From assembly GCA_039810245.1 (NCBI GenBank), contig JBDHWQ010000003.1, positions 62,001 through 126,000 on the forward strand: a stretch of 64,000 bases of DNA, in the 5' to 3' direction. Under the pieces are notes generated by a model. The model worked only from the letters and a program-made list of their open reading frames with translations, was not told the DNA's origin and ran no database searches. Shown in pieces: positions 34,416 through 42,742 of this stretch. Both the position numbers and the translations under genes were made by a program. Every line of letters starts with the position of its first letter. Position 1 is the stretch's first letter. This DNA is from CALDSL01 sp039810245 (GTDB taxonomy: Bacteria; Chloroflexota; Anaerolineae; Anaerolineales; Anaerolineaceae).

Positions 34416-34506
34416 ACCTAACCCCCCGTCCCCCTTCCCGAAGCGGGAAGGGGGAGCGGAAAGTACCTACGGACGCGGAGCAAATCATGCTCCGCGGGGG
34501 TTAGGT
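34416..34506. repeat. Palindromic three-way-junction repeat element
   Basis: Perfect outer arms ACCTAACCCCC (34416-34426) and GGGGGTTAGGT (34496-34506) enclose two perfect hairpins: an 11-bp stem (34430-34440 with 34444-34454, loop AAG) and an 8-bp stem (34475-34482 with 34488-34495). It could extrude as a cloverleaf on either strand. Directly follows the DUF559 gene. Confidence 0.75.
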
Positions 34507-34556
34507 CGGATTGCAAAGACAACCATCCACATAAGATACCCGAAAGGACACCGCAT

Positions 34557-36146
34557 ATGACCAACCTAACACGCAGCCGCGGGGCAGACGCGCTGGCCGC
34601 GGGCGTGCAGGCCCTCTACGGTCAGGGGCAGACCGATTATCACCTCGAGCCCATCGTGCGCGTGGACGCGACCGGGCAGCCGCTGGGGCGCATTACCCCC
34701 GGCGACGCCGTCATTTTCTGCTGCCGGCGCGGCGAGCGCGAGATTGAATTGACCGAGGCTTTCACTCAGGCGGATTTCGCGCACTTTCCGCGCCAGCCGT
34801 TGCCCGGGCTGGAATTTGTGATCCTCACCCTGTACCACGAAAAATTTGCCGCGCTGCCGGTGGCCTTCGCTCCTTCAGGCATCAGCGATACGCTGGGCGA
34901 GGTAGTCAGCCGCGCCGGGCTGCGCCAGATGCGCGTAGCCGAGTCGGAGAAGTACGCGCACGTCACCTTCTTCCTCAACGGCGGCCGCAGCCTGCCCTTC
35001 GACGGCGAGGACGACGTGCGCATCCCCTCGCCCAAGGGCATTCCCTTCGACCAGGCGCCAGAGCTCAGCCTGCCGGAAGTGGCCGAGCAGGTGCTGCGCG
35101 GTATTGACCTGGGCTACCCTCTGATCGTCACCAACTTCGCCAACGGCGATGTGATTGGCCACACCACCAGCCGCCAGGCCAAGATCCGCTGCGCCGAGCA
35201 CGTGGACGTGCACCTGGGCGAAGTGGTGGAAGCCGCGCTGGCGCAGGATTACGTGGTGCTGGTGACCGCCGATCACGGCAACCTGGAAGAGCTGTGGAGC
35301 GCGGAGGGCGCGCCGCACGTGGCGCACACATCAAACCCGGTCAGCCTGGTGCTGGCCGACCCGCGCGCGCCGGCCTCGGCGCGGCTGCGGCATGGCCGGC
35401 TGGCTGATGTGGCCCCTACCATCCTCGCGGCGCTGGGCTGCCAGCCGCCCGCGGCCATGACTGGCGAGAGCCTGTCCCCCGATCACGATTGGGGCGGCCG
35501 GCGCCGCGTGCTGCTGGTGATCCTTGATGGTTGGGGTATCGGCAGCCTGGACGCTGCGAACCCGATTTACCTCGGCCGCACGCCTTTCTGGCAGCACCTG
35601 CTGCGCGCCTACCCATCCTGCCGACTGCAGGCCTCGGGCGAGGCGGTGGGCTTGCAGGAGGGTAAGCCTGGGAACTCGGAAGCCGGGCACAGTAACATTG
35701 GCGCGGGGCGCGTGGTGGCGCAGGATGATGTGCGCCTGGAAACCGCTCTGCAGGACGGCTCGTTTTACACCAACCCGGTCTTCTGCCGCGTGATCGAGGA
35801 AACCCGCGCGCGCGGCGCGGCGCTGCACTTGCTGGCGCTGCTGACCGAGAAAAGCTCGCATGGTTCGATCGACTACCCGCTGGCGCTGCTGCAGATGGCC
35901 AGGGCGCGCGGGCTGGAGCAGGTTTACGTGCACGTGATCTTTGACGGGCGCAGCACCGAGCCCGGATCGGCGCCGGAGCTGCTGCGCAAGCTGGAAGCGC
36001 GCATGGACGCCATCGGCCTGGGGCAGATCGTCACCGGCATAGGCCGCGGCATCGCGCTGGATCGCGATGGTAATTGGGGCAAAATTGAGAAGACTTACAA
36101 CGCGCTGGTGCTGGGGAAGGGCGTGCCGGCACACACCTCCATCTAA
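34557..36146 (+). CDS. Circularly permuted iPGM-family phosphomutase
   Basis: 529 residues; AAAGGA before the ATG. All parts of 2,3-bisphosphoglycerate-independent phosphoglycerate mutase are present but in swapped order. Residues 1-305 equal the usual C-terminal part: GDAVIFCCRRGEREIELTEAF, EKYAHVTFFLNGG, NFANGDVIGHT (D198, H202), TADHGN (D239, H240), HVAHTSNP (H257). Residues 318-520 equal the usual N-terminal part: VILDGWGIG (D324), PGNSEAGHSNIGAGRVV (nucleophile S374), YVHVIFDGRSTEPGSAP, LDRDGNWGKIEKTY. Metal ligands of the phosphatase half appear intact. The transferase half is altered: the usual VHSH is SHGS and DGRD is DGRS, so the substrate may not be phosphoglycerate. Confidence 0.85.
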   Translation: MTNLTRSRGADALAAGVQALYGQGQTDYHLEPIVRVDATGQPLGRITPGDAVIFCCRRGEREIELTEAFTQADFAHFPRQPLPGLEFVILTLYHEKFAALPVAFAPSGISDTLGEVVSRAGLRQMRVAESEKYAHVTFFLNGGRSLPFDGEDDVRIPSPKGIPFDQAPELSLPEVAEQVLRGIDLGYPLIVTNFANGDVIGHTTSRQAKIRCAEHVDVHLGEVVEAALAQDYVVLVTADHGNLEELWSAEGAPHVAHTSNPVSLVLADPRAPASARLRHGRLADVAPTILAALGCQPPAAMTGESLSPDHDWGGRRRVLLVILDGWGIGSLDAANPIYLGRTPFWQHLLRAYPSCRLQASGEAVGLQEGKPGNSEAGHSNIGAGRVVAQDDVRLETALQDGSFYTNPVFCRVIEETRARGAALHLLALLTEKSSHGSIDYPLALLQMARARGLEQVYVHVIFDGRSTEPGSAPELLRKLEARMDAIGLGQIVTGIGRGIALDRDGNWGKIEKTYNALVLGKGVPAHTSI

Positions 36147-36185
36147 CACCCAAAAGGAAGAACTCATTTGGAGAGCGTTATCATC

Positions 36186-36221
36186 CTCCCTCCAAATGCG
36201 CTTCTCAGCATTTGGGGGGAG
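36186..36221. repeat. Hairpin related to the repeat elements
   Basis: CTCCCTCCAAATGC (36186-36199) pairs with GCATTTGGGGGGAG (36208-36221) with one G-T pair. The CCAAAT...GCGCTT...ATTTGGGGGG core matches the second hairpin of the 17138-17241 element. It may act as a terminator between the two mutase genes or be a partial repeat copy. Confidence 0.55.
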
Positions 36222-36270
36222 TTAAAGGGGGCTTCTGCGATAGTCTGAACACGTTTCGGAAGGAGCGCAT

Positions 36271-37476
36271 ATGGACTCGGAATTCTATACCACGCTGGTC
36301 ACCCCGGCGCAGACCAAAATCGTCCTGCTGGTAATGGACGGGCTGGGCGGGCTGCCGCGCGAGGCTGGCGGGCTGACCGAGCTGGAAACCGCGCGCACCC
36401 CGAACCTCGATGCGCTGGCGGCGCAGTCCAAGCTGGGGCTCAGCCAGCCGGCCGGCCCGGGCGTGACGGTGGGCAGTGGGCCGGGCCACCTGGCGCTGTT
36501 TGGCTACGATCCGGTGCGCTATGAAATTGGCCGCGGCGCGCTGGAAGCCCTGGGCGTGGATTTCGAGCTGGGCCCCGACGACCTGGCCGCGCGCGGCAAC
36601 TTCTGCACCGTCGATGCCGGCGGCTGCATCACCGACCGGCGCGCCGGTCGCCTGCCCACCGAGCACAGCCGCCGCCTGGCCGAAAAGCTGCGCGCCATCC
36701 ACGTGGACGGCGTGGAGTTCTTTATCGAGCCGGTCAAGGAACACCGCTTTGCCTTCATCGCCCGCGCGCCCGGGTTGGGCGATGCGCTCAGCGAGACCGA
36801 CCCGCTCAAGACCGGCTGGCCGCCGCTGCCAGTGCGAGCATACAATCCCGCGTCCGAGCAAGCCGCCGGGCTGGTCAACCAGTTCATCGCTCAGGCACGC
36901 ATGCTGCTGGCGGACGAGCAGCCGGCCAATATGATCACCCTGCGTGGCTTTAACAAGCTGCCGGTTGTGCCGTCCTTTGCCGAGCGCTACGGGCTGCGCG
37001 CCGCCGCCATCGCCCTCAACGGCATGTATCGCGGCGTCTCGCGGCTGGCGGGCATGGACGTGCTCGATCTGCCTGGCGAGTGTATTGCCGATCATGTGGC
37101 TGTGCTGGAGCAGCACTGGGCGACCTATGACTTTTTCTACATTCACTTCAAGCGCACTGACACCTGCGGCGAAAGCGGCGATTTTGACGGCAAGGTGCGT
37201 GTGATCGAGGAAATTGACGCGCACATCCCGCGCCTGCTGGCGCTGCAGCCGGACGTGCTGGTGGTCGGCGGCGATCATTCCTCGCCGGCGGTGCTGCGCG
37301 CGCATAGCTGGCACCCTGTGCCCACGCTCGTGTATTCGCGCCACGTGCTGCCGGATGGCATCGCCGCTTTTGGCGAGCGCGCTTGCGCGCGCGGCAGCCT
37401 GGGCGTCTTTCCCGCCACCCACATCCTGCCGCTGGCGCTGGCCAACGCCGGGCGCATTGCCAAGTATGGAGCCTAG
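36271..37476 (+). CDS. apgM: ApgM-type 2,3-bisphosphoglycerate-independent phosphoglycerate mutase
   Basis: 401 residues; AAGGAGCGCAT before the ATG. It matches the archaeal-type ApgM family in length and motifs: VLLVMDGLGG, ETARTPNLDALAAQSKLG, GSGPGHLALFGYDPVRYEIG, GRGALEALGVDFELGPDDLA, ARGNFCTVDAGG, HFKRTDTCGESGDFDGKVRV and VVGGDHSSPAVLRAHSWHPVP. ApgM enzymes interconvert 3- and 2-phosphoglycerate with divalent metal and a phosphoserine intermediate. Two metal-dependent mutase-family genes side by side, one permuted, is unusual; neither sits with glycolytic genes. The kinase gene follows 6 bp later. Confidence 0.87.
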   Translation: MDSEFYTTLVTPAQTKIVLLVMDGLGGLPREAGGLTELETARTPNLDALAAQSKLGLSQPAGPGVTVGSGPGHLALFGYDPVRYEIGRGALEALGVDFELGPDDLAARGNFCTVDAGGCITDRRAGRLPTEHSRRLAEKLRAIHVDGVEFFIEPVKEHRFAFIARAPGLGDALSETDPLKTGWPPLPVRAYNPASEQAAGLVNQFIAQARMLLADEQPANMITLRGFNKLPVVPSFAERYGLRAAAIALNGMYRGVSRLAGMDVLDLPGECIADHVAVLEQHWATYDFFYIHFKRTDTCGESGDFDGKVRVIEEIDAHIPRLLALQPDVLVVGGDHSSPAVLRAHSWHPVPTLVYSRHVLPDGIAAFGERACARGSLGVFPATHILPLALANAGRIAKYGA

Positions 37477-37482
37477 CATTCG

Positions 37483-38676
37483 ATGACTGACAGCAACTCT
37501 GACCCCCAACATTTTTTGATTACCCTGTACGAAATGATGCCGCAGGTGAACCCCGGCGTCGCCGGGCTGGCGCTGTACGAGTTCCGCTACTGCCTGGAAA
37601 ACCTGACCCCCGCGGACGGGTGGGACAGTGTGGCGCTCGATGCGATGGAAACCATCGAGCAGCGCGTGAACAGCCGCGCTTTTTACGACAGAATCCAGAT
37701 CAAGCCGCAGCGCGAGGGGCGCATTGTGCTCGACGAGCAGGTGCTGGGCCTCACGCGCATGTTGCTGGCCGGGCTGGCGCGCGGCGACTATCCCCTGGAT
37801 TGGGTCAACCGCCATTTTTATTTTGACCTGCGCGCCTTCCTGTTCTATCACCGCACGCAATACTTCACCGCGCCGGTGCTGGAGCACTTCGGCGGCACAC
37901 CCTATCACCGCTTTGAGCAACGCCAGAAGCAGCTCGCGTGCCACCAGGGCGTCGGTTACCAGGATTTTATGGCTGCTAACGCCGAGGTCGACGCAGCCTT
38001 TCTCGCCGCGGTGCAAAAGCTAATCGCGGCGCGCGGTATGCCGGTGCTACTGGCCATCGCCGGGCCTACCGCGGCAGGCAAGACTGAGATTGTCGAGCGG
38101 TTGAGCGCCACCTTCGAGGCCGGCGGTCGCCGTGTCACATCCATCGAGCTGGACAACTTCCTCACCGACCGCGACTACCGCGAGGCGAAGGGCATTTTCA
38201 CCCAGGGCAAACAGGCGCTGCACTTTGCGCTGCTGGTGCGCGCGCTGGAAGATATCTGCCAGGGCAAGCGCATCAGCATCCCGCGCTATGATTTTGTTTT
38301 TGCTACGTCCAGCCACGATCTGGACGGCAACCTCAAACCCGGTGGTGTTCCGGTGGAAGTCGAGCCGGCAGATATCATCTTTATCGAGGGCAACTTTCCG
38401 TTCCTGATCGAAGAAGTGGTGCACCTGATCGGCATTAAGGTGGTGTACCTCACCGACGACCCGGTGCGGCTCAAGCGCAAGTGGAAGCGTGACATTGACT
38501 ACCGCAAGAAGTACGAGCCGACCTATTTCCGCAACCGCTATTTCAAAGATCAGTTCATCATGGCCGAGATCGCCTACCGCCCGCAGCTCGCCGTTTGCGA
38601 TATCTGCGTCGATACCAGCGGCGCGGCGCTGTGGGTGACCCCGCAGGTCGCTGCACAATTGCAAGGTGGGGAATGA
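37483..38676 (+). CDS. P-loop kinase (uridine kinase/PRK type) with unknown N-terminal domain
   Basis: 397 residues. Residues 1-185 are not recognised. The C-terminal kinase has Walker A GPTAAGKT (194-201), a SIELDNFLTDRDYRE acceptor strand, a Gly/Lys-rich lid-like IFTQGKQALHF, IPRYDF, DIIFIEGNFPF (Walker B) and RLKRKWKRDIDYRKKY (lid arginines). This is the phosphoribulokinase/uridine kinase superfamily, which also contains plant-type glycerate 3-kinase. A glycerate or polyol kinase feeding the neighbouring mutases would fit, but that is inference. 6 bp after apgM; one transcript. Confidence 0.75.
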   Translation: MTDSNSDPQHFLITLYEMMPQVNPGVAGLALYEFRYCLENLTPADGWDSVALDAMETIEQRVNSRAFYDRIQIKPQREGRIVLDEQVLGLTRMLLAGLARGDYPLDWVNRHFYFDLRAFLFYHRTQYFTAPVLEHFGGTPYHRFEQRQKQLACHQGVGYQDFMAANAEVDAAFLAAVQKLIAARGMPVLLAIAGPTAAGKTEIVERLSATFEAGGRRVTSIELDNFLTDRDYREAKGIFTQGKQALHFALLVRALEDICQGKRISIPRYDFVFATSSHDLDGNLKPGGVPVEVEPADIIFIEGNFPFLIEEVVHLIGIKVVYLTDDPVRLKRKWKRDIDYRKKYEPTYFRNRYFKDQFIMAEIAYRPQLAVCDICVDTSGAALWVTPQVAAQLQGGE

Positions 38677-38690
38677 TGCTTTTTATCACC

Positions 38691-38741
38691 TTGCATTGCG
38701 CCCGGGTTTGCTGTATGATTGTCGATGAAAGGCATCTTTCA
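38691..38741 (+). promoter_or_regulatory. Promoter with TGAAAG-N4-CTTTCA operator before rpiR
   Basis: TTGCAT (38691-38696), 17-bp spacer, TATGAT (38714-38719), then the perfect palindrome TGAAAG-GCAT-CTTTCA (38726-38741). An extra TGAAA half site follows at 38755. Closely similar to 30221-30275, including the TTTCAAATCCC tail. It suggests autoregulation by the RpiR protein. Confidence 0.65.
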
Positions 38742-38764
38742 AATCCCCCAGAAATGAAAGCGAT

Positions 38765-39643
38765 ATGCAGAATATGAATGTTGGGACGCATCCGCCAACG
38801 GATTTTGACCAGCTATTCGCCGCTCACGACCCGGATTTTACCAAGAGCGAGCTGCGCATTGTCGACTTCATCCGCCGCAACATGGATGAAGCGCCGTTCC
38901 TTTCTGCAGCGGAGATCGCCCAGCGCCTGGAGCTGAGCGAAGCCACCATGGTGCGCTTTGCGCGCACGCTGGGCTTCGATAGTTATCCCGCGCTGCGCGA
39001 GGCATTGCAGGAGAACTTCCGCAGCCGCATGACTCACTCGGCGCGGCTGCGCGGCCGGCTGAACGATCTGCGTGAGGCCGGGGATATCTTCGAGCGGCTG
39101 GTGGCCTCGGAGATTGATTACCTCACCGAGGCATTGCAAACCCTCGACCGCGACGCGCTGCATGCCGCGGTGGACCTGCTGCGCAGCCACCAGCGCGTGT
39201 ACGTCTTCGGCCTGGGGCCGTCTATCTCGCTGGTAGAAATGCTCAATATTCGCCTGACGCGCGCCGGCAAGCAGGTGATCCCGCTCAGCACTTCGGGCCA
39301 GGAAATCCTCGAGCCGATGATGCTGATGAACCGCGACGACATGCTGATTGCCATCGGATTCTTCCACCTGACCCCCGCCATGCAACTGGTGTTGGATTAT
39401 GCCCGCCAGCACGAAACCCCGTCCATCCTCGTCACCGATACGCTTGGGCCGCTTCTGGCCAATAAGACCGATGTGGTACTGGCCGCGCGGCGCGGGCCGG
39501 TATCTGCGTTCCACTCGCTCACCGTGCCGATGACGATTATCAATGCCCTGCTGCTGGCGCACAGCTCGGCTGACCAGGAAAACGTTATGGCGCGGCTGGA
39601 TGCGCTTGACCAGCTCCGCGCGCGCATCAACAAACCCGCGTAG
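38765..39643 (+). CDS. RpiR/MurR family transcriptional regulator
   Basis: 292 residues. The N-terminal RpiR HTH (about 15-90) has LSAAEIAQRLELSEATMVRF followed by ARTLGFDSYPALREAL. A SIS domain (about 135-270) has RVYVFGLGPSISLVEMLNIR, STSGQEI and ILVTDTLGPLLANKTD. SIS domains of this family bind phosphosugars, so the effector is probably a phosphorylated intermediate of this island. It precedes an ABC importer operon by 34 bp and its own promoter carries a palindrome shared with two other promoters of the region. A second ATG three codons in is also possible. Confidence 0.9.
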   Translation: MQNMNVGTHPPTDFDQLFAAHDPDFTKSELRIVDFIRRNMDEAPFLSAAEIAQRLELSEATMVRFARTLGFDSYPALREALQENFRSRMTHSARLRGRLNDLREAGDIFERLVASEIDYLTEALQTLDRDALHAAVDLLRSHQRVYVFGLGPSISLVEMLNIRLTRAGKQVIPLSTSGQEILEPMMLMNRDDMLIAIGFFHLTPAMQLVLDYARQHETPSILVTDTLGPLLANKTDVVLAARRGPVSAFHSLTVPMTIINALLLAHSSADQENVMARLDALDQLRARINKPA

Positions 39644-39677
39644 ACTGCCTCGCTGGAGGCAGATACAGGAGACACCG

Positions 39678-41531
39678 ATGTCAAGTATTGTCGCAACCGA
39701 GCATCCCACCAGGAAAGACCGGCCCCGGCGTGAGCGGATGCAGGCCAGGCTGCGCCGCACCGCGCGCTGGCTGACCACGCCGCACGTGGTGCTCTCGCTG
39801 ATCATGCTGGTGATCATGTTCTACATGGTGATTATCCCGCTGTACCGCATGATCGTCACAACCTTGACGTACTCCAGCAGCGACGCGCGCTATGCCCCCG
39901 GTGCAGTGACCGGAGCGCTGACCCTGTTCCACTGGCTGCGCATGCTGTCCAGCGAGATCAGCACCATCATGACCTTCCAACCACTGCTGCACTCTATCAC
40001 CGTATCGCTGGGCGCGACGATGTTCTCTTTCATGATCGGCGGGGCGCTGGCCTGGATGGTAGTGCGTACGGACATGCCCGGCCGACAGGCGATAAATGTG
40101 CTCGCCACCGTTCCGTATATCATGCCATCCTGGACAATTGCCATGGCGTGGCGCGTGGGGTTCAACAATGGCACCACCGGCGGCATGCCTGGCCTGCTGA
40201 TGTACCTGACCGGCTCGCCGCCGCCCGACTGGATTTCGTACGGGCCGGTGCCGATTATCGTCAGCAGCGCGCTGCATTACTACACCTTTTTCTTCCTGTT
40301 CGTCTCGGCCGCATTGATGTCGATTGACTCGAGCCTGGAAGAGGCCGGCGAACTGGCCGGCGCCAGCCGCTGGCGCATCCTGCGCAAGATCACCTTCCCC
40401 CTGATCATCCCGGCGCTGCTTTCCGGCTTTATTATGACCTTCTCCAAGACGATGGGCACCTTTGGCGGCCCGAACGTGCTGGGCGTGCCGGTGCAGTACT
40501 ACACCATGTCCACCATGCTGCGCTCCAACACCCAGGTAGGCGCGTATGGCGATGCCTTCGTGCTGGCCATCATCCTGATCCTGTTCTCGATGACCACCAT
40601 AACCCTCAACCAGCGCATTGTGGGCACGCGTAAGAGCTACGAAACTATCGGCGGGCGCGGCTTTATGGCGCAAAAGACCAAGCTGCGCAACTGGCGTATG
40701 CCGCTAACCACGCTGGTGATTGTGTTCCAGATCGCGGTGGCGGTGCTGCCGCTGCTGCTCCTGCTGCTCAGCACGGTGATGGCGCGCTCCGGCGTTTATA
40801 ACATGGAGAACTTTACCCTGGCGCACTGGATCGGGCAGAGCAATGAAAAAATCAATAATGGCGAGCCGGGCGTGCTGCTCAACCCGGCCATTTACCGCGG
40901 CGCGTGGAACTCGATCAAGCTGGCGCTGTTCACCGCCTTTTTCACCGCCCTACTGGGGGTGATCCTGGGCTATGCCATCGTCAAAGGCCGCGGCACGCGC
41001 ATTGCCAAAATCGTCGAACAGCTTGCCTTTATCCCCTACGTGATCCCCGGTATTGCCTTTGGCGCGGTATATATCTCGATGTTCACCAAATCGGTAGGGC
41101 CTATCCCGCCGCTGTATGGTACGTTTGCCCTTCTGGTGGTGGTATCGGTGGCGAAGCACATCCCGTACTCCTCGCGCACCGGGGTCTCGGCCATGCTCCA
41201 GGTGGGTAAAGAGCTGGAAGAAGCCGCGGCGCTGGCCGGGGCGGGGCCGTGGCAGCGCTTCAAACGCATCATCTTCCCACTTACCAGTACCGGGTTCGTT
41301 TCCGGCTTCCTGCTGACCTTTATCACCACCATGCGCGAGCTTTCGCTCATCATCCTGTTGGTGACGCCCACTACGGCGGTGCTGGCCAGCATGACCATGC
41401 GCTACATTGAAAATGGCAATGAACAACAGGCCAACGCGGTCATCATCATTCTGATCGTGCTGGTGCTGATTGGCAATTTCATCATCAGCCGGTTCCGCGG
41501 CGGCAGCCTGAAAAAAGGCCTGGGGATGTAA
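39678..41531 (+). CDS. ABC importer permease, two fused transmembrane units (AfuB/FbpB type)
   Basis: 617 residues from the ATG at 39678 with AGGAG; the frame upstream inside rpiR is a shadow. About twelve TM segments in two halves. Each half has an EAA loop: EAGELAGASRWRILRKITFP (about residue 222) and EEAAALAGAGPWQRFKRIIF (about 515). Fused-permease architecture is typical of the iron(III)/2-aminoethylphosphonate/sugar-phosphate class (FbpB, AfuB, PhnU-like). It forms an importer with the ATPase 15 bp downstream and the lipoprotein at 42743-43948. Regulation is probably through the adjacent RpiR protein. Confidence 0.9.
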   Translation: MSSIVATEHPTRKDRPRRERMQARLRRTARWLTTPHVVLSLIMLVIMFYMVIIPLYRMIVTTLTYSSSDARYAPGAVTGALTLFHWLRMLSSEISTIMTFQPLLHSITVSLGATMFSFMIGGALAWMVVRTDMPGRQAINVLATVPYIMPSWTIAMAWRVGFNNGTTGGMPGLLMYLTGSPPPDWISYGPVPIIVSSALHYYTFFFLFVSAALMSIDSSLEEAGELAGASRWRILRKITFPLIIPALLSGFIMTFSKTMGTFGGPNVLGVPVQYYTMSTMLRSNTQVGAYGDAFVLAIILILFSMTTITLNQRIVGTRKSYETIGGRGFMAQKTKLRNWRMPLTTLVIVFQIAVAVLPLLLLLLSTVMARSGVYNMENFTLAHWIGQSNEKINNGEPGVLLNPAIYRGAWNSIKLALFTAFFTALLGVILGYAIVKGRGTRIAKIVEQLAFIPYVIPGIAFGAVYISMFTKSVGPIPPLYGTFALLVVVSVAKHIPYSSRTGVSAMLQVGKELEEAAALAGAGPWQRFKRIIFPLTSTGFVSGFLLTFITTMRELSLIILLVTPTTAVLASMTMRYIENGNEQQANAVIIILIVLVLIGNFIISRFRGGSLKKGLGM

Positions 41532-41546
41532 CCCGAAAGGAAATCC

Positions 41547-42629
41547 ATGTCAACGACGATCACGATCAAAAACCTGACCAAACGATTCGGCGATGTGGCT
41601 GCGGTCAACAACGTCAGCCTGACGATCGAGGCCGGCACGTTCCTCACGCTGTTGGGCCCGTCGGGCTGCGGAAAAACCACGCTGCTGCGCTGCATCGCCG
41701 GTTTGGAAGACCCGAACGAAGGCGAGATTTATATCGGTGACAAGCTGGTGTTCTCCAGTTATAAGGGCATTTCGGTGGCGCCGGGCGCGCGCGAGCTGGG
41801 CATGGTCTTCCAGAACTACGCGCTGTGGCCGCACATGACGGTCTACAAGAACATGACCTTCGCCCTCGAGATGCAGAAGATGAAGAAAGAGCAGATGGAT
41901 CAGCGCGTGCGTGAATCGCTCAAGGAAGTGCAGATGGACGGTTACGAAGACCGCTATCCGCGCGAGATGAGCGGTGGACAGCAGCAGCGCATCGCCCTGG
42001 CGCGCATGCTGGCTTACCGGCCAAAGGTGTTCCTGATGGACGAGCCGCTCTCCAACCTGGACGCGCGCCTGCGCATGGACATGCGCACCGAGCTTAAGCG
42101 CCTGCACCATATCTCCGGGGCTACCACCATTTACGTGACCCACGACCAGGTGGAAGCCCTCACCATGTCGACCAATATCGCGGTGATGAAGCTGGGCGTC
42201 ATCCAGCAGCTCGACACGCCCGACCGGGTGTATCACTTCCCATCCAACCTGTTCGTAGCCGATTTTATCGGCAACCCCAAAGTGAACCTGCTGGACGGGG
42301 TGGTGGACGAGCAGAATATCGTCAAAATTGGCGACTTTTGCCTGGGCGCCAACACGCAGAAGATGCGTGGCCCGGTGGTGGTGGCCATTCGCCCGGAAGA
42401 TATCAGCGTGATGACCGAGCCCATGGCCGGGGCGGTGCAGTTCATCGCCTACTCGGTGCTGCCGGCCGGCGCCGACTCGACCATCGTGGCCCAGCGTGGC
42501 GATGTGGAGATTACGGTCAAGGTGATGGGCATCAGCAAGATCAAAATGGATCAGAAAATCTGGCTGAAAGTTGACGCCGATATGATGAACATTTACGACA
42601 AGGAATCTGGCAACCTTGTCACCCAATAA
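41547..42629 (+). CDS. ABC importer ATP-binding protein with TOBE domain
   Basis: 360 residues. Walker A GPSGCGKTT (about residue 38), Q-loop VFQNYALWPHM, signature MSGGQQQRIALARML, Walker B VFLMDEPLSNLDARLR and H-loop VTHDQVEAL. The C-terminal part (about 240-360) is a TOBE regulatory domain (VVVAIRPEDISV), as in MalK/PotA/FbpC-type importers. Works with the permease at 39678. Ribosome site AAAGGAAA. Confidence 0.93.
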   Translation: MSTTITIKNLTKRFGDVAAVNNVSLTIEAGTFLTLLGPSGCGKTTLLRCIAGLEDPNEGEIYIGDKLVFSSYKGISVAPGARELGMVFQNYALWPHMTVYKNMTFALEMQKMKKEQMDQRVRESLKEVQMDGYEDRYPREMSGGQQQRIALARMLAYRPKVFLMDEPLSNLDARLRMDMRTELKRLHHISGATTIYVTHDQVEALTMSTNIAVMKLGVIQQLDTPDRVYHFPSNLFVADFIGNPKVNLLDGVVDEQNIVKIGDFCLGANTQKMRGPVVVAIRPEDISVMTEPMAGAVQFIAYSVLPAGADSTIVAQRGDVEITVKVMGISKIKMDQKIWLKVDADMMNIYDKESGNLVTQ

Positions 42630-42742
42630 GGCCAGCTTCGCCAAATGCCAGCGGCAGTGAAAGGAGGAGGCAGTCGTCTACCAAAAGCGTGCAGTCATCC
42701 GGTCACTTTTTGTTTTGCCTGAATCTCAGAAGGAGAAAAGCA

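Noticed and set aside
34416..34506. tRNA gene (cloverleaf-like folding)
   Set aside because: Stem lengths, C/G-runs and the lack of T-loop and anticodon features do not fit a tRNA; the second element at 17138 has the same layout.
34557..36146. Two partial iPGM genes joined by a frameshift
   Set aside because: The frame is continuous with one start and one stop, both halves are complete, and the order is reversed rather than broken.
36205..38016. 603-codon minus-strand frame opposite apgM and the kinase
   Set aside because: It spans two well-supported plus-strand genes and has shadow composition.
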